Source: an uncultured Bacteroidota bacterium
Lineage (GTDB): Bacteria > Bacteroidota > Bacteroidia > Chitinophagales > Chitinophagaceae
Assembly (NCBI GenBank): GCA_903837525.1
Contig: CAILUU010000014.1
Span: 1-64,000 of the forward strand
Reading direction: 5' to 3'
Length of the DNA stretch: 64,000 nucleotides
Positions 44,033 through 52,018 of this stretch are shown piece after piece. The notes under the pieces were generated by a model that did not search any database, was not told the DNA's origin, and worked only from the letters and a program-made list of their open reading frames with translations. The position numbers were made by a program, and so were the translations under genes. Position 1 is the first letter of the stretch. Each line of letters begins with the position of its first letter.

Positions 44033-45067
44033 ATGGCAGAAACACTAACAACACCAGTACCCCTTACCGCAAAAGATTTTACCACCGATCAAGAGGTTAG
44101 ATGGTGCCCAGGCTGCGGCGATTATTCTATTTTAGCACAAGTGCAAAAGATAATGCCAACGCTTGGCATACCTAAAGAAAATATTGTAATTGTAAGTGGT
44201 ATAGGCTGTAGTAGTCGCTTTCCGTATTATATGAATACCTACGGAATGCATAGCATACATGGTAGAGCAACCGCAGTTGCTAGTGGTTTAAAAGCCGCAA
44301 GGCCCGAGCTTAGTGTGTGGGTAGTAACGGGAGATGGTGATAGTTTAAGTATTGGCGGTAACCACACCATTCATTTGCTTCGTAGAAATTTTGATATAAA
44401 CATTCTATTATTCAACAACCAAATTTACGGATTAACAAAAGGGCAATATTCTCCTACATCGGAAGAAAATAAAATTACTAAATCAACACCATTTGGCAGT
44501 ATTGATCATCCATTTAACCCTTTAGCCTTAGCTATGGGTGCCGATGCTAGTTTTATTGCCCGTACAATGGATAGAGACCCTAAACATATACAAGCTATGT
44601 TGCTCCGCAGCCAAGCACATAAAGGAGCATCGTTTTTAGAAATTTATCAAAACTGTAATATTTTTAACGATGGAGCTTTTGAAATATTTACTGAAAAAAG
44701 CAGCAAGGCAGATGAGGTTTTATTTTTAGAACAAGGCAAACCATTAGTTTTTGGCGCAACTAATAATAAAGGTATTAAGCTAGATGGGTTTAAACCCGTA
44801 CTTGTAAACTTAGAGGAAGGTGCAAGCACCGATGATTTATGGATACATGATGAAAGAGATTTTTATAAAGCACAGATACTTATTCGCATGTTCGACGATC
44901 CAAAACTTGCTGGGCATTTACCACGGCCATTTGGAGTTTTTTACGAAACCGAAAGAGCTTGTTACGAAGATAGTATGCAATTACAAATAGAAGACATTAT
45001 TGCTAAAAAAGGCAAAGGCGATTTGGATAAGTTGTTGAGAGGAAATGAAACTTGGACGATTAGCTAA
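44033..45067 (+). CDS. 2-oxoacid:ferredoxin oxidoreductase, beta subunit
   Basis: A 344-residue TPP-binding subunit of the KorB/PorB type, which oxidatively decarboxylates a 2-oxoacid (probably 2-oxoglutarate) with ferredoxin. It has the cysteine motif RWCPGCGDYSI, the TPP motif GDGDSLSIGGNHTIHLLRRN and NQIYGLTKGQYSPTS. The alpha/gamma subunit, normally directly upstream, is absent from both sides, so the partner must be encoded elsewhere. Length is normal, with no frameshift. Confidence 0.92.
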   Translation: MAETLTTPVPLTAKDFTTDQEVRWCPGCGDYSILAQVQKIMPTLGIPKENIVIVSGIGCSSRFPYYMNTYGMHSIHGRATAVASGLKAARPELSVWVVTGDGDSLSIGGNHTIHLLRRNFDINILLFNNQIYGLTKGQYSPTSEENKITKSTPFGSIDHPFNPLALAMGADASFIARTMDRDPKHIQAMLLRSQAHKGASFLEIYQNCNIFNDGAFEIFTEKSSKADEVLFLEQGKPLVFGATNNKGIKLDGFKPVLVNLEEGASTDDLWIHDERDFYKAQILIRMFDDPKLAGHLPRPFGVFYETERACYEDSMQLQIEDIIAKKGKGDLDKLLRGNETWTIS

Positions 45068-45084
45068 AACTTGTATTTCACTTA

Positions 45085-45140
45085 TTTTTACGAATTACAC
45101 GAATTAAATCAATTGGTGTAATTCATTTTAATTGGTGTAC
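45085..45140. repeat. Short dispersed repeat (acgaattacacgaatt type)
   Basis: TTACGAATTACACGAATTAA and the partly complementary word TTGGTGTAATTCATTTTAATTGG lie between two convergent genes. Similar aaattcgtaaaaatt words occur at 46200. A known type of Bacteroidota intergenic filler. Confidence 0.4.
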
Positions 45141-45144
45141 TATA

Positions 45145-46134
45145 TTATAACAAGCTCTTCTCCACTAAATACTCCGCAATTTGCACCGCATTAGTTGCAG
45201 CGCCTTTACGTAAATTATCGCTTACAATCCAGCAGTTTAGGGTGTTTGCTTGTGTTTCATCTCTACGAAGGCGTCCAACAAATGTTTCATCTTTATCGTA
45301 AGCAGTTAGGGGCATGGGGTAAATAAAATTAGCAACGTCATCTTTTACAACAACTCCAGCAGCATTGCTTAAAAGTGTTTTAACTTCCGTTAAATCAAAA
45401 TCATTTTCAAATTCAATATTTACACTTTCGCTGTGGCCACCCATAGTTGGTATGCGTACACAGGTAGCTGTTACTTGTATGTTATCATCACCCATTATTT
45501 TTTTAGTTTCGTTGGTCATTTTCATTTCTTCTTTGGTATACCCATTCTCTAAAAAAACATCTATTTGTGGTATCGCATTCATATCAATAGGGTATTTGTA
45601 CGCCATTTCTCCCTCAATACCTTTACGCTCATTCATTAGTTGTGTAACGGCTTTTACACCAGTACCTGTAACGCTCTGGTAAGTGCTTACCACTACTCTT
45701 TTAATTTTATATTTATCATGTAATGGTTTTAAAACTACCACCATTTGTATAGTGCTGCAGTTTGGATTAGCAATAATTTTATCGGTATTGGTTAGTACAG
45801 TAGCATTAACTTCTGGTACAATTAATTTTTTTGTAGCATCCATTCGCCATGCACTACTATTATCAATTACAGTAATGCCAGCAGATGCAAATTTTGGCGC
45901 CCACTCCAAACTAGTGCCACCACCAGCACTAAAAATAGCAATAGCTGGTTTAGCATCAATAGCATCTTGCATACTAACTATACTATATCTATTGCCCTTA
46001 AATTCTATTTGTTTACCAATCGATTTTTCCGATGCTACAGCTATTAATTCCGTTACCGGAAAATTACGCTCTGCCAAAACTTGCAACATTTTTGTGCCTA
46101 CTAAACCTGTGGCACCTACTACCGCTACTTTCAT
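45145..46134 (-). CDS. asd: Aspartate-semialdehyde dehydrogenase
   Basis: A 329-residue NADP enzyme reducing aspartyl phosphate to aspartate semialdehyde for lysine, threonine, methionine and cell-wall diaminopimelate. The N-terminal Rossmann motif VVGATGLVGTKML, the catalytic cysteine C126 in NPNCSTIQ and the GGHSESVNIEF segment with the catalytic histidine are all present. Stand-alone gene. Confidence 0.95.
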   Translation of the reverse strand: MKVAVVGATGLVGTKMLQVLAERNFPVTELIAVASEKSIGKQIEFKGNRYSIVSMQDAIDAKPAIAIFSAGGGTSLEWAPKFASAGITVIDNSSAWRMDATKKLIVPEVNATVLTNTDKIIANPNCSTIQMVVVLKPLHDKYKIKRVVVSTYQSVTGTGVKAVTQLMNERKGIEGEMAYKYPIDMNAIPQIDVFLENGYTKEEMKMTNETKKIMGDDNIQVTATCVRIPTMGGHSESVNIEFENDFDLTEVKTLLSNAAGVVVKDDVANFIYPMPLTAYDKDETFVGRLRRDETQANTLNCWIVSDNLRKGAATNAVQIAEYLVEKSLL

Positions 46135-46239
46135 GTAAATTATCTTTTTGCAAAGAAAATGTTTATCTCTTAAATATTATCTAATTTTTATTAATTAGTG
46201 AAATTCGTAAAAATTAGTGGAATAAGCATCTAAAATTTG

Positions 46240-46247
46240 TATCTTTA
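46240..46247 (+). promoter_or_regulatory. -7-like box before the lamin-tail protein gene
   Basis: TATCTTTA lies 17 bases before the ATG at 46265; it differs from TAnnTTTG at the last base. Confidence 0.35.
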
Positions 46248-46264
46248 AAACACACATTTGTTAT

Positions 46265-48070
46265 ATGAAAAAAGTTATACTTCTTATCTACATCATTTGC
46301 TTTGCTAACTTATTTACGAAAGCTCAGTTTACCGAAAGCTTTACCGATGGCGATATTACAACTAGTCCTGCTTGGAGTGGAGGCTTGACAGATTTTACAG
46401 TTAATCCTGCTTTTCAATTACAAAGTAATAATAGCATAGTAAATAGTACATATTATTTAAGCACAGCAAGTACTTTGGCAACAACTGCCCAATGGGAGTT
46501 TTATCATCAAATAAGCTTTAACCCATCTAGTGCAAATTATACCGATGTTTTTTTAACAGCAAGTGCAAGCGATTTAACAGCAACAACAACAAATGGTTAT
46601 TTTGTACGCATTGGTAATACCGCCGATGAAATTGCTTTATATAGAAAAGATGGCGCAGTAGTTACAAAAATTATTGACGGAGTTGATGGCACGCTAAATA
46701 CTAGTAATAATATAATGAAAATTAAAGTGGTGCGTAATGCTGCTAATCAATTTACATTAAACAGAGATTTAACCGGCACTGGTAATAGTTATTTTACCGA
46801 AGGTGTAGTTACAGATGTTACGTATACTACATCAGCTTTTTTTGGTATTTTAATAAAGCAAAGTACAGCAAGTTTTTTTCAGCGTCATTTTTTTGATGAT
46901 ATTACGGTACAAGTTTTTGTACCAGATGTAACTGCACCAGCTCTTATAAGTGCAACAGCACTAACCTCTAGTACGTTAGATGTATTGTTTAATGAAGCTG
47001 TAGATATAGCCACTAGCCAAGCTATGGCAAACTATGTTGTAAATAATAGTGTAGGATCTCCCCTAACGGCAATAAGAGATGCTACTAACTTAGCTTTAGT
47101 GCACTTAACATTTGCAAGCAACTTTCCGCTACGTACTAATTTGCAATTAACGGTAAATGGGGTAAGAGATTTATCTGCCAATGCAATTAGCAATGCAACT
47201 ACTACATTTACCTTTTTTGTAGTACAACAAAAAGATATTGTACTAAATGAAATTTTATTTAACCCTACGCCTACAAGTACCGACTATGTGGAGCTTTATA
47301 ATAACACCAATTTTACAATAGATTTAAAAAATATAAAAATTGCGAATAGAAATACGGCAGGGCAAGTTAGTAGCATAAAAACATTAACAACCAATAGTTA
47401 TTTTTTAGCTCCACAACGTTTTGTGGTTATTACCGAAGACTCTGCTTTAGTAAAAGCAAACTACATTGTACAAAATTTAAATGCATTTATAATAGTGCCA
47501 ACCATGCCTTCTTTTAATGATGATAAAAGCAGTGTACTCATTTTAAATGCACAGGGCGTTGTTGTAGATGAATTAAAATACGATGAAAAATGGCATTTTA
47601 GTTTAATAACAAATAGAGAGGGGGTGGCATTAGAACGAATAGATTACAATGCCCCAACACAAAGCCAAGAAAACTGGCATAGTGCCTCCACCAGCGTAGG
47701 TTATGGCACACCAACCTATAAAAATAGTCAATACAAAATTAACGATCAACTACAAGGCGAAATAACAACAACACCCGAAATTGTTAGTCCAGATAATGAT
47801 GGTATGGATGATTTTGCTACAGTAAATTATAGTTTTCCGCAACCTGGGTATGTAGCTAATATTACCATTTTTGATGCCGCAGGTAGAGTGGTAAGAAACC
47901 TACAACGTAATGCGTTGTGTGGCATAAGAGGTAGCTTTAGATGGGATGGGTTGGGCGAAAAAAATCAGCAAATAGCCACCGGTATTTATATAATTTATAC
48001 CGAGGTATTTAATTTAGATGGTAAGAAAAAAAGGTTTAAGAATACAATGGTAGTAGCAAGGAGAAAATAA
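46265..48070 (+). CDS. Exported lamin-tail-domain protein with Ig-like and FlgD-like modules
   Basis: A 601-residue secreted protein. A signal peptide (to about residue 20, ending FTKAQ) is followed by a lectin-like beta region, a Big_5/SbsA-type Ig module (about 215-315: DVTAPALISATALTSSTLDVLF), a lamin-tail domain (about 320-450: DIVLNEILFNPTPTSTDYVELYN) and a C-terminal FlgD-Ig-like region (SPDNDGMDDFATVNYSF ... FRWDGLGEKNQQIATGIYI). The C-terminus, with a GIYI-type strand and a basic tail, may act as a secretion sorting domain. Role unknown, perhaps surface or extracellular. Confidence 0.82.
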   Translation: MKKVILLIYIICFANLFTKAQFTESFTDGDITTSPAWSGGLTDFTVNPAFQLQSNNSIVNSTYYLSTASTLATTAQWEFYHQISFNPSSANYTDVFLTASASDLTATTTNGYFVRIGNTADEIALYRKDGAVVTKIIDGVDGTLNTSNNIMKIKVVRNAANQFTLNRDLTGTGNSYFTEGVVTDVTYTTSAFFGILIKQSTASFFQRHFFDDITVQVFVPDVTAPALISATALTSSTLDVLFNEAVDIATSQAMANYVVNNSVGSPLTAIRDATNLALVHLTFASNFPLRTNLQLTVNGVRDLSANAISNATTTFTFFVVQQKDIVLNEILFNPTPTSTDYVELYNNTNFTIDLKNIKIANRNTAGQVSSIKTLTTNSYFLAPQRFVVITEDSALVKANYIVQNLNAFIIVPTMPSFNDDKSSVLILNAQGVVVDELKYDEKWHFSLITNREGVALERIDYNAPTQSQENWHSASTSVGYGTPTYKNSQYKINDQLQGEITTTPEIVSPDNDGMDDFATVNYSFPQPGYVANITIFDAAGRVVRNLQRNALCGIRGSFRWDGLGEKNQQIATGIYIIYTEVFNLDGKKKRFKNTMVVARRK

Positions 48071-48118
48071 AGGAAATTAAAAAAGTATTAAAATATAAGT
48101 TTGTAAAACCATATGCAT

Positions 48119-48192
48119 CCACAGTCCCGGTTAGTGGCACACGAAACGGAAAAAGAAAAAATATTGTTTCGTCTGCCACGAACCAAGGCGAC
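48119..48192. repeat. Dispersed hairpin repeat, copy 1
   Basis: The left arm at 48129-48147 (GGTTAGTGGCACACGAAAC) and right arm at 48166-48184 form a 19-bp stem with two mismatches around an A-rich loop. It is bounded by CCACAG on the left and AAGGCG on the right. Near-identical copies lie at 48757 and 49807. Confidence 0.9.
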
Positions 48193-48275
48193 GGGGTTGA
48201 TATTTTTACCGTTCTAATAAATGCCATGCTATTTTTTTATAATTTTAAGTATTGATAACTAAGCCAAATGTAAAA

Positions 48276-48725
48276 ATGAACCAACTCAACCGCTTTGAGG
48301 ATGAAAACCTAGTAATGGCTGATTTCTTTAACGAAGTGTTGGTGGCCTGCCCATCTTGTGCTAAAAAAGCTATTGCCAAAGTAACTTTTGAAGCAAAAAA
48401 AGTTCGGTTGTTTTGTTTGCATTGCGGCCACAATAAAGAGGTTACTGCGGAATTTGATAAGCATAGGTTACTAATAAAAAAACCTGCAAATCAATTTTTT
48501 GATGTTGAACTTTGGCTAAAGGCCGATTTTAAAAACGAACAGTTTTGGGCTTATAACGATGAGCATCTGAATTACTTAGAGCGTTATATTAGTGCCACTT
48601 TGAGAGGACACAAAGAACGAACGCATTTTACATTGTTAGAAAAACTACCTAAGTTTTACCATGAGGCAAAAAACAGGGAAGCACTATTAAAAATTATTGC
48701 AAAACTGAAAAGCAAATTAGGGTAA
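48276..48725 (+). CDS. Hypothetical zinc-ribbon protein
   Basis: A 149-residue protein with two CxxC knuckles, CPSCAKKA and CLHCGH (around residues 25-55), forming a probable zinc ribbon. A helical C-terminal half follows, with the phrase YLERYISATLRGHKERTHFTLLEKLPKF. Not a family I can name. It may act on nucleic acids, but that is inference. I used the ATG at 48276; a TTG at 48252 is in frame. It lies between hairpin repeat copies 1 and 2. Confidence 0.7.
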   Translation: MNQLNRFEDENLVMADFFNEVLVACPSCAKKAIAKVTFEAKKVRLFCLHCGHNKEVTAEFDKHRLLIKKPANQFFDVELWLKADFKNEQFWAYNDEHLNYLERYISATLRGHKERTHFTLLEKLPKFYHEAKNREALLKIIAKLKSKLG

Positions 48726-48756
48726 ACAGAAAATATCTAAGGCTTGGATTTCGTAT

Positions 48757-48823
48757 CCACAGCCTCGGTTAGTGGCACACGAAACGGGGAAAAAAATTGT
48801 TTCGTGTGCCACGAAGCAAGGCG
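48757..48823. repeat. Dispersed hairpin repeat, copy 2
   Basis: Arms at 48767-48785 and 48799-48817 pair over nearly all 19 bases (GTGGCACACGAAAC with GTTTCGTGTGCCAC exactly). Bounded by CCACAG and AAGGCGG in the same orientation as copies 1 and 3. Confidence 0.92.
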
Positions 48824-48895
48824 GCGTAGTAGCGCCCATTAAAAATATTTTTTAGAAAAAAATTGTATACATTAATGAAAATTAAAAAATAAAGT

Positions 48896-49723
48896 ATGAA
48901 AAATTTATTCTTTTTTGTGATTCTGTTATTATCCGCCACGGCCCATGCCCAAGTTGGCATTGGTACTACCACACCGGCTGCATCTGCACAATTAGATGTA
49001 AGCAGCACTACCAAGGGGTTTTTACCACCAAGGATGACCACTACCCAAAGAGATGCCATTAGCTCCCCTGCCACAGGATTGGTAATCTTTAATAGCACTA
49101 CCAATGGTTTAGAGTTTAAATCTAGTACAGGTTGGGTATTGCTTTCAGCAGCAACTACTGTAAGTTATCCTAGTGTTTTAATAGGTACACAATATTGGAT
49201 GGACAAAAACTTAGAGTTAACCACCTATCGCAATGGCGATTTAATTCCATATGTAACTGACCCCACAGCATGGGCCTCATTAACTACAGGTGCATGGTGT
49301 TATTATGGTAACGATCCATCAAGTGGATACGGTAAGCTATATAACTGGTATGCAGTGAATGATTCAAGGGGATTAGCACCGCAAGGCTGGCATATACCCA
49401 CAGATGCTGAATGGACGACTCTAAGTACTTTATTGGGTGGCACATCAGCAGCAGGCGGCAAGATGAAGACTACCGGCACCACACGTTGGACAAGCCCTAA
49501 TACAGGCGCTACTAACGAGAGTGGTTTTGCAGGTCTTCCGGGCGGCAACCGCACCAACAATGGTACATTCTACGACATTGGCGACTACGGTAACTGGTGG
49601 AGTTCTACGGAGCACAATACGGACAATGCCTGGTTCCGCTACCTGGATTACGGCATTGGCATTGTATACCCATTCAACACCAATAAGGGATATGGGTTCT
49701 CTGTCCGTTGCCTCAGGGATTAA
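48896..49723 (+). CDS. Exported FISUMP-domain protein
   Basis: A 275-residue secreted protein. A signal peptide (MKNLFFFVILLLSATAHAQ) is followed by the VGIGTTTPAASAQLDVSSTTKGFLPPRMT region common to Bacteroidota exported proteins. A C-terminal FISUMP domain (about residues 95-275) has the hallmarks NLELTTYRNGD, LYNWYAV, GWHIPTDAEWTTL and the end GYSVRCLRD-like GFSVRCLRD. Function unknown. The 3' half uses clearly more G and C in third positions than its neighbours, and the gene is bracketed by two direct copies of the hairpin repeat, so recent acquisition is likely. Confidence 0.88.
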   Translation: MKNLFFFVILLLSATAHAQVGIGTTTPAASAQLDVSSTTKGFLPPRMTTTQRDAISSPATGLVIFNSTTNGLEFKSSTGWVLLSAATTVSYPSVLIGTQYWMDKNLELTTYRNGDLIPYVTDPTAWASLTTGAWCYYGNDPSSGYGKLYNWYAVNDSRGLAPQGWHIPTDAEWTTLSTLLGGTSAAGGKMKTTGTTRWTSPNTGATNESGFAGLPGGNRTNNGTFYDIGDYGNWWSSTEHNTDNAWFRYLDYGIGIVYPFNTNKGYGFSVRCLRD

Positions 49724-49806
49724 TTTATTTGATTCATTTGACAATTTGACCATTTACCGCAAAGCGGTCAAAAAAACTTTAAATTTTGGCATTATTTAAC
49801 GACTTA

Positions 49807-49879
49807 CCACAGCCCCGGTTAGTGGCACACGAAACGGGAAAAGAAAAAAAATTGTTTCGTGTGCCACGAACCAAGGCGG
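49807..49879. repeat. Dispersed hairpin repeat, copy 3
   Basis: Arms at 49817-49835 and 49854-49872 pair with one mismatch across 19 bases, around an A-rich loop. Bounded by CCACAG and AAGGCGGC. Confidence 0.92.
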
Positions 49880-49904
49880 CCGAGATGAACTTTGACAAAT
49901 TTTT

Positions 49905-50204
49905 TTAAGGCGATAGATCATTTGCCGTGATTTTGTTTATATCATCATCAACATTATCAGGTATTTTATCTAACTGATGTTTGATGATGAAATAACCGCC
50001 AATGGCACCGGCTATTCCCATTAACATGATGCTGATAATATTGGTTTTGTCAAAAATAGCGAACCCCACGATGACTCCAATGATCTCACCACCTATCCAG
50101 CTTAACACAGTATACAATATCCAGGTATTTCTTTTTAAACTTTTTTTCTTTGCCATCTTTCCGATCTTAATGGAGAGAAAAACAAGTATTATTATCTCTA
50201 TCAT
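49905..50204 (-). CDS. Hypothetical small membrane protein
   Basis: A 99-residue protein with three hydrophobic segments: an N-terminal helix (IIILVFLSIKIG), then WILYTVLSWIGGEIIGVIVGFAIF, then IISIMLMGIAGAIGGYFII, and an acidic tail. The pattern KIGKMAKKKSLKRNTWIL is recurrent in short uncharacterised Bacteroidota membrane proteins. Function unknown. Confidence 0.6.
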   Translation of the reverse strand: MIEIIILVFLSIKIGKMAKKKSLKRNTWILYTVLSWIGGEIIGVIVGFAIFDKTNIISIMLMGIAGAIGGYFIIKHQLDKIPDNVDDDINKITANDLSP

Positions 50205-50237
50205 GCAAAATAAAGTTTAGTTTTAAAAATGATAAAT

Positions 50238-50284
50238 GTTTGAGACAAAGTCTCAAAACCAAAGCATCCTCGTCAGAGACGAGG
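50238..50284 (-). terminator. Paired hairpins downstream of the PfkB kinase gene
   Basis: Two stems follow the kinase stop on the minus strand: CCTCGTC-TCT-GACGAGG (50284-50268, perfect 7 bp) and GTTTTGAGAC-TTT-GTCTCAAAC (50259-50238). There is no long T run, so termination is probable rather than certain. Confidence 0.55.
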
Positions 50285-50290
50285 ACTAGG

Positions 50291-51214
50291 TTACACCAAA
50301 TCAATATCAAAGTTTACCAATTGTACAAACTCACTTAATCTAGCATCAATATCAGCCTTGGTAATTTCTTTCATACGCTGTGGTCCAAATTTTTCTACAC
50401 AAAAACTTGCCATGGCACTACCTACAATTATAGCGGTTTTCATATTTTCAAAACTAATGTCTTTTGTTTTAGCAATATGCCCAATAAAGCCACCGGCAAA
50501 GGTATCACCAGCACCTGTTGGGTCAAAAACTTCCTCTAACGGTAAGGCTGGTGCAAAAAACACATCGTTTTCGTGAAATAATAAGGCACCATGCTCTCCC
50601 TTTTTTATAATTAAAAAATTAGGCCCCATTGCCATAATTACTTTAGCAGCTTTTACTAAAGAGTACTCTCCGCTAAGCTGCCTGGCTTCGCCATCGTTTA
50701 CCATTAATACATCTACTTTTTTAAGTACTTCTTTTAAATCGTCTAGGGCTATTTCCATCCAAAAATTCATAGTATCCATTACTATTAATTTTGGTCGTTT
50801 TTTTAATTGATTAATTACACTTAATTGCAACTTAGGCATTAAATTACCTAGCATTAAAAACTCGGCGCCTTGGTAACTATCGGGTACTATAGGGTTAAAA
50901 TCTTCTAACACATTTAAGTCGGTAATTAAGGTGTCTCTAGAGTTCATATCATTATGATATTTACCACTCCAAAAAAACGATTTTTTATCGGGTACAATTT
51001 CAACTCCATCTAATTGTACACCACGTTTTTTTAGTTCGTCCATTTCTTCTTGCGGAAAATCGTAACCAACAATTGAAATTTGTTGCACAGGTTGTACAAA
51101 ATTACTTGCTGCATAAGCCACATAGGTAGCACTACCGCCTACAATTTTATCTACTTTGCCAAAAGGGGTTTCAATAGCATCAAAAGCCATTGTGCCTACT
51201 GTAATTAAACTCAT
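50291..51214 (-). CDS. PfkB family carbohydrate kinase
   Basis: A 307-residue ribokinase-fold enzyme. The catalytic and anion-hole motif DPTGAGDTFAGGFIGH is near residue 225, and VGGSATYVAYAASNF is the N-terminal family segment. It phosphorylates a sugar or nucleoside; the lack of a nearby pathway leaves the substrate open. A -7 box TACTTTTG lies 31 bases upstream and paired hairpins follow. Confidence 0.9.
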   Translation of the reverse strand: MSLITVGTMAFDAIETPFGKVDKIVGGSATYVAYAASNFVQPVQQISIVGYDFPQEEMDELKKRGVQLDGVEIVPDKKSFFWSGKYHNDMNSRDTLITDLNVLEDFNPIVPDSYQGAEFLMLGNLMPKLQLSVINQLKKRPKLIVMDTMNFWMEIALDDLKEVLKKVDVLMVNDGEARQLSGEYSLVKAAKVIMAMGPNFLIIKKGEHGALLFHENDVFFAPALPLEEVFDPTGAGDTFAGGFIGHIAKTKDISFENMKTAIIVGSAMASFCVEKFGPQRMKEITKADIDARLSEFVQLVNFDIDLV

Positions 51215-51245
51215 TTTTAGTTGTGTTGAATAATTAATAATTGGG

Positions 51246-51253
51246 CAAAAGTA
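51246..51253 (-). promoter_or_regulatory. -7 box of the PfkB kinase gene
   Basis: TACTTTTG on the minus strand, 31 bases before the ATG at 51214. Confidence 0.5.
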
Positions 51254-51333
51254 AGATGATTGAGTGTAATTTTACTCTCCGAAAAAGCTAATAACGCAAC
51301 TATTATTGATGAAGAGTTTGTGCGAATTACTAT

Positions 51334-51933
51334 TTATGTGAAAATACTTAATTGATTAGGCAAAATATTAAAACTTTTGCGGTGGTAGGTACACAAGCCA
51401 AACTCTTCAATGGCTATGCGGTGCTTTAAGGTTCCATACCCTTTATTGTTTAGCCAGTCGTAGTGCGGAAATTGCTGATGTAGTTTTTTCATTTCTTCAT
51501 CTCTATAGGTTTTGGCTAAAATACTGGCGGCAGCAATGCTGGCGTATTTACCATCGCCTTTAACAATACACTGATGTGTAATTTTAGCATGGGGTTTAAA
51601 TCGGTTACCATCAATCAGCAATAAATTGGGTTTAATTTTTAAGGCTGCTACACATAAGTGCATGGCTTTGTAGGTAGCTTGTAAAATATTTATCTTATCT
51701 ATTTCAATATGATTTACGGCTTGTACAGCGTAACAAATACTTTCTTTTTCTATAATGGGGCGTAAAATATTTCTTTCTTTTTCCTTTAGTTGCTTACTAT
51801 CGTTTAATAAGGGATGAAAAAAATCGATTGGTAAAATAACGGCTGCTGCAAAAACAGAGCCTGCATAACATCCCCTTCCAGCTTCATCTATACCGGCTTC
51901 AATGCTGTTTTTTTTGTAAAAAGATTGTAACAA
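51334..51933 (-). CDS. rnhB: Ribonuclease HII
   Basis: A 199-residue enzyme that cuts the RNA strand of RNA-DNA hybrids and removes misincorporated ribonucleotides. The metal-binding residues are visible in AGIDEAGRGCYAGSV (D and E) and LLIDGNRF (D), and the family segment VKGDGKYASIAAASILAKTYRD is present. Divergently placed from the heme A synthase gene. Confidence 0.94.
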   Translation of the reverse strand: MLQSFYKKNSIEAGIDEAGRGCYAGSVFAAAVILPIDFFHPLLNDSKQLKEKERNILRPIIEKESICYAVQAVNHIEIDKINILQATYKAMHLCVAALKIKPNLLLIDGNRFKPHAKITHQCIVKGDGKYASIAAASILAKTYRDEEMKKLHQQFPHYDWLNNKGYGTLKHRIAIEEFGLCTYHRKSFNILPNQLSIFT

Positions 51934-52004
51934 TTAGTAGCTTTTAAGTTAAACACAAAAGCATATTAGTTTTTTCCTATGTGCCTATGTGTTTCAAATC
52001 GTAA

Positions 52005-52012
52005 TACCTTTG
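52005..52012 (+). promoter_or_regulatory. -7 box directly before the COX15 start
   Basis: TACCTTTG ends 6 bases before the ATG at 52019, giving an mRNA with almost no leader. This decides the start; the earlier ATG at 51989 would be upstream of the promoter. Confidence 0.6.
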
Positions 52013-52018
52013 CAAAAT

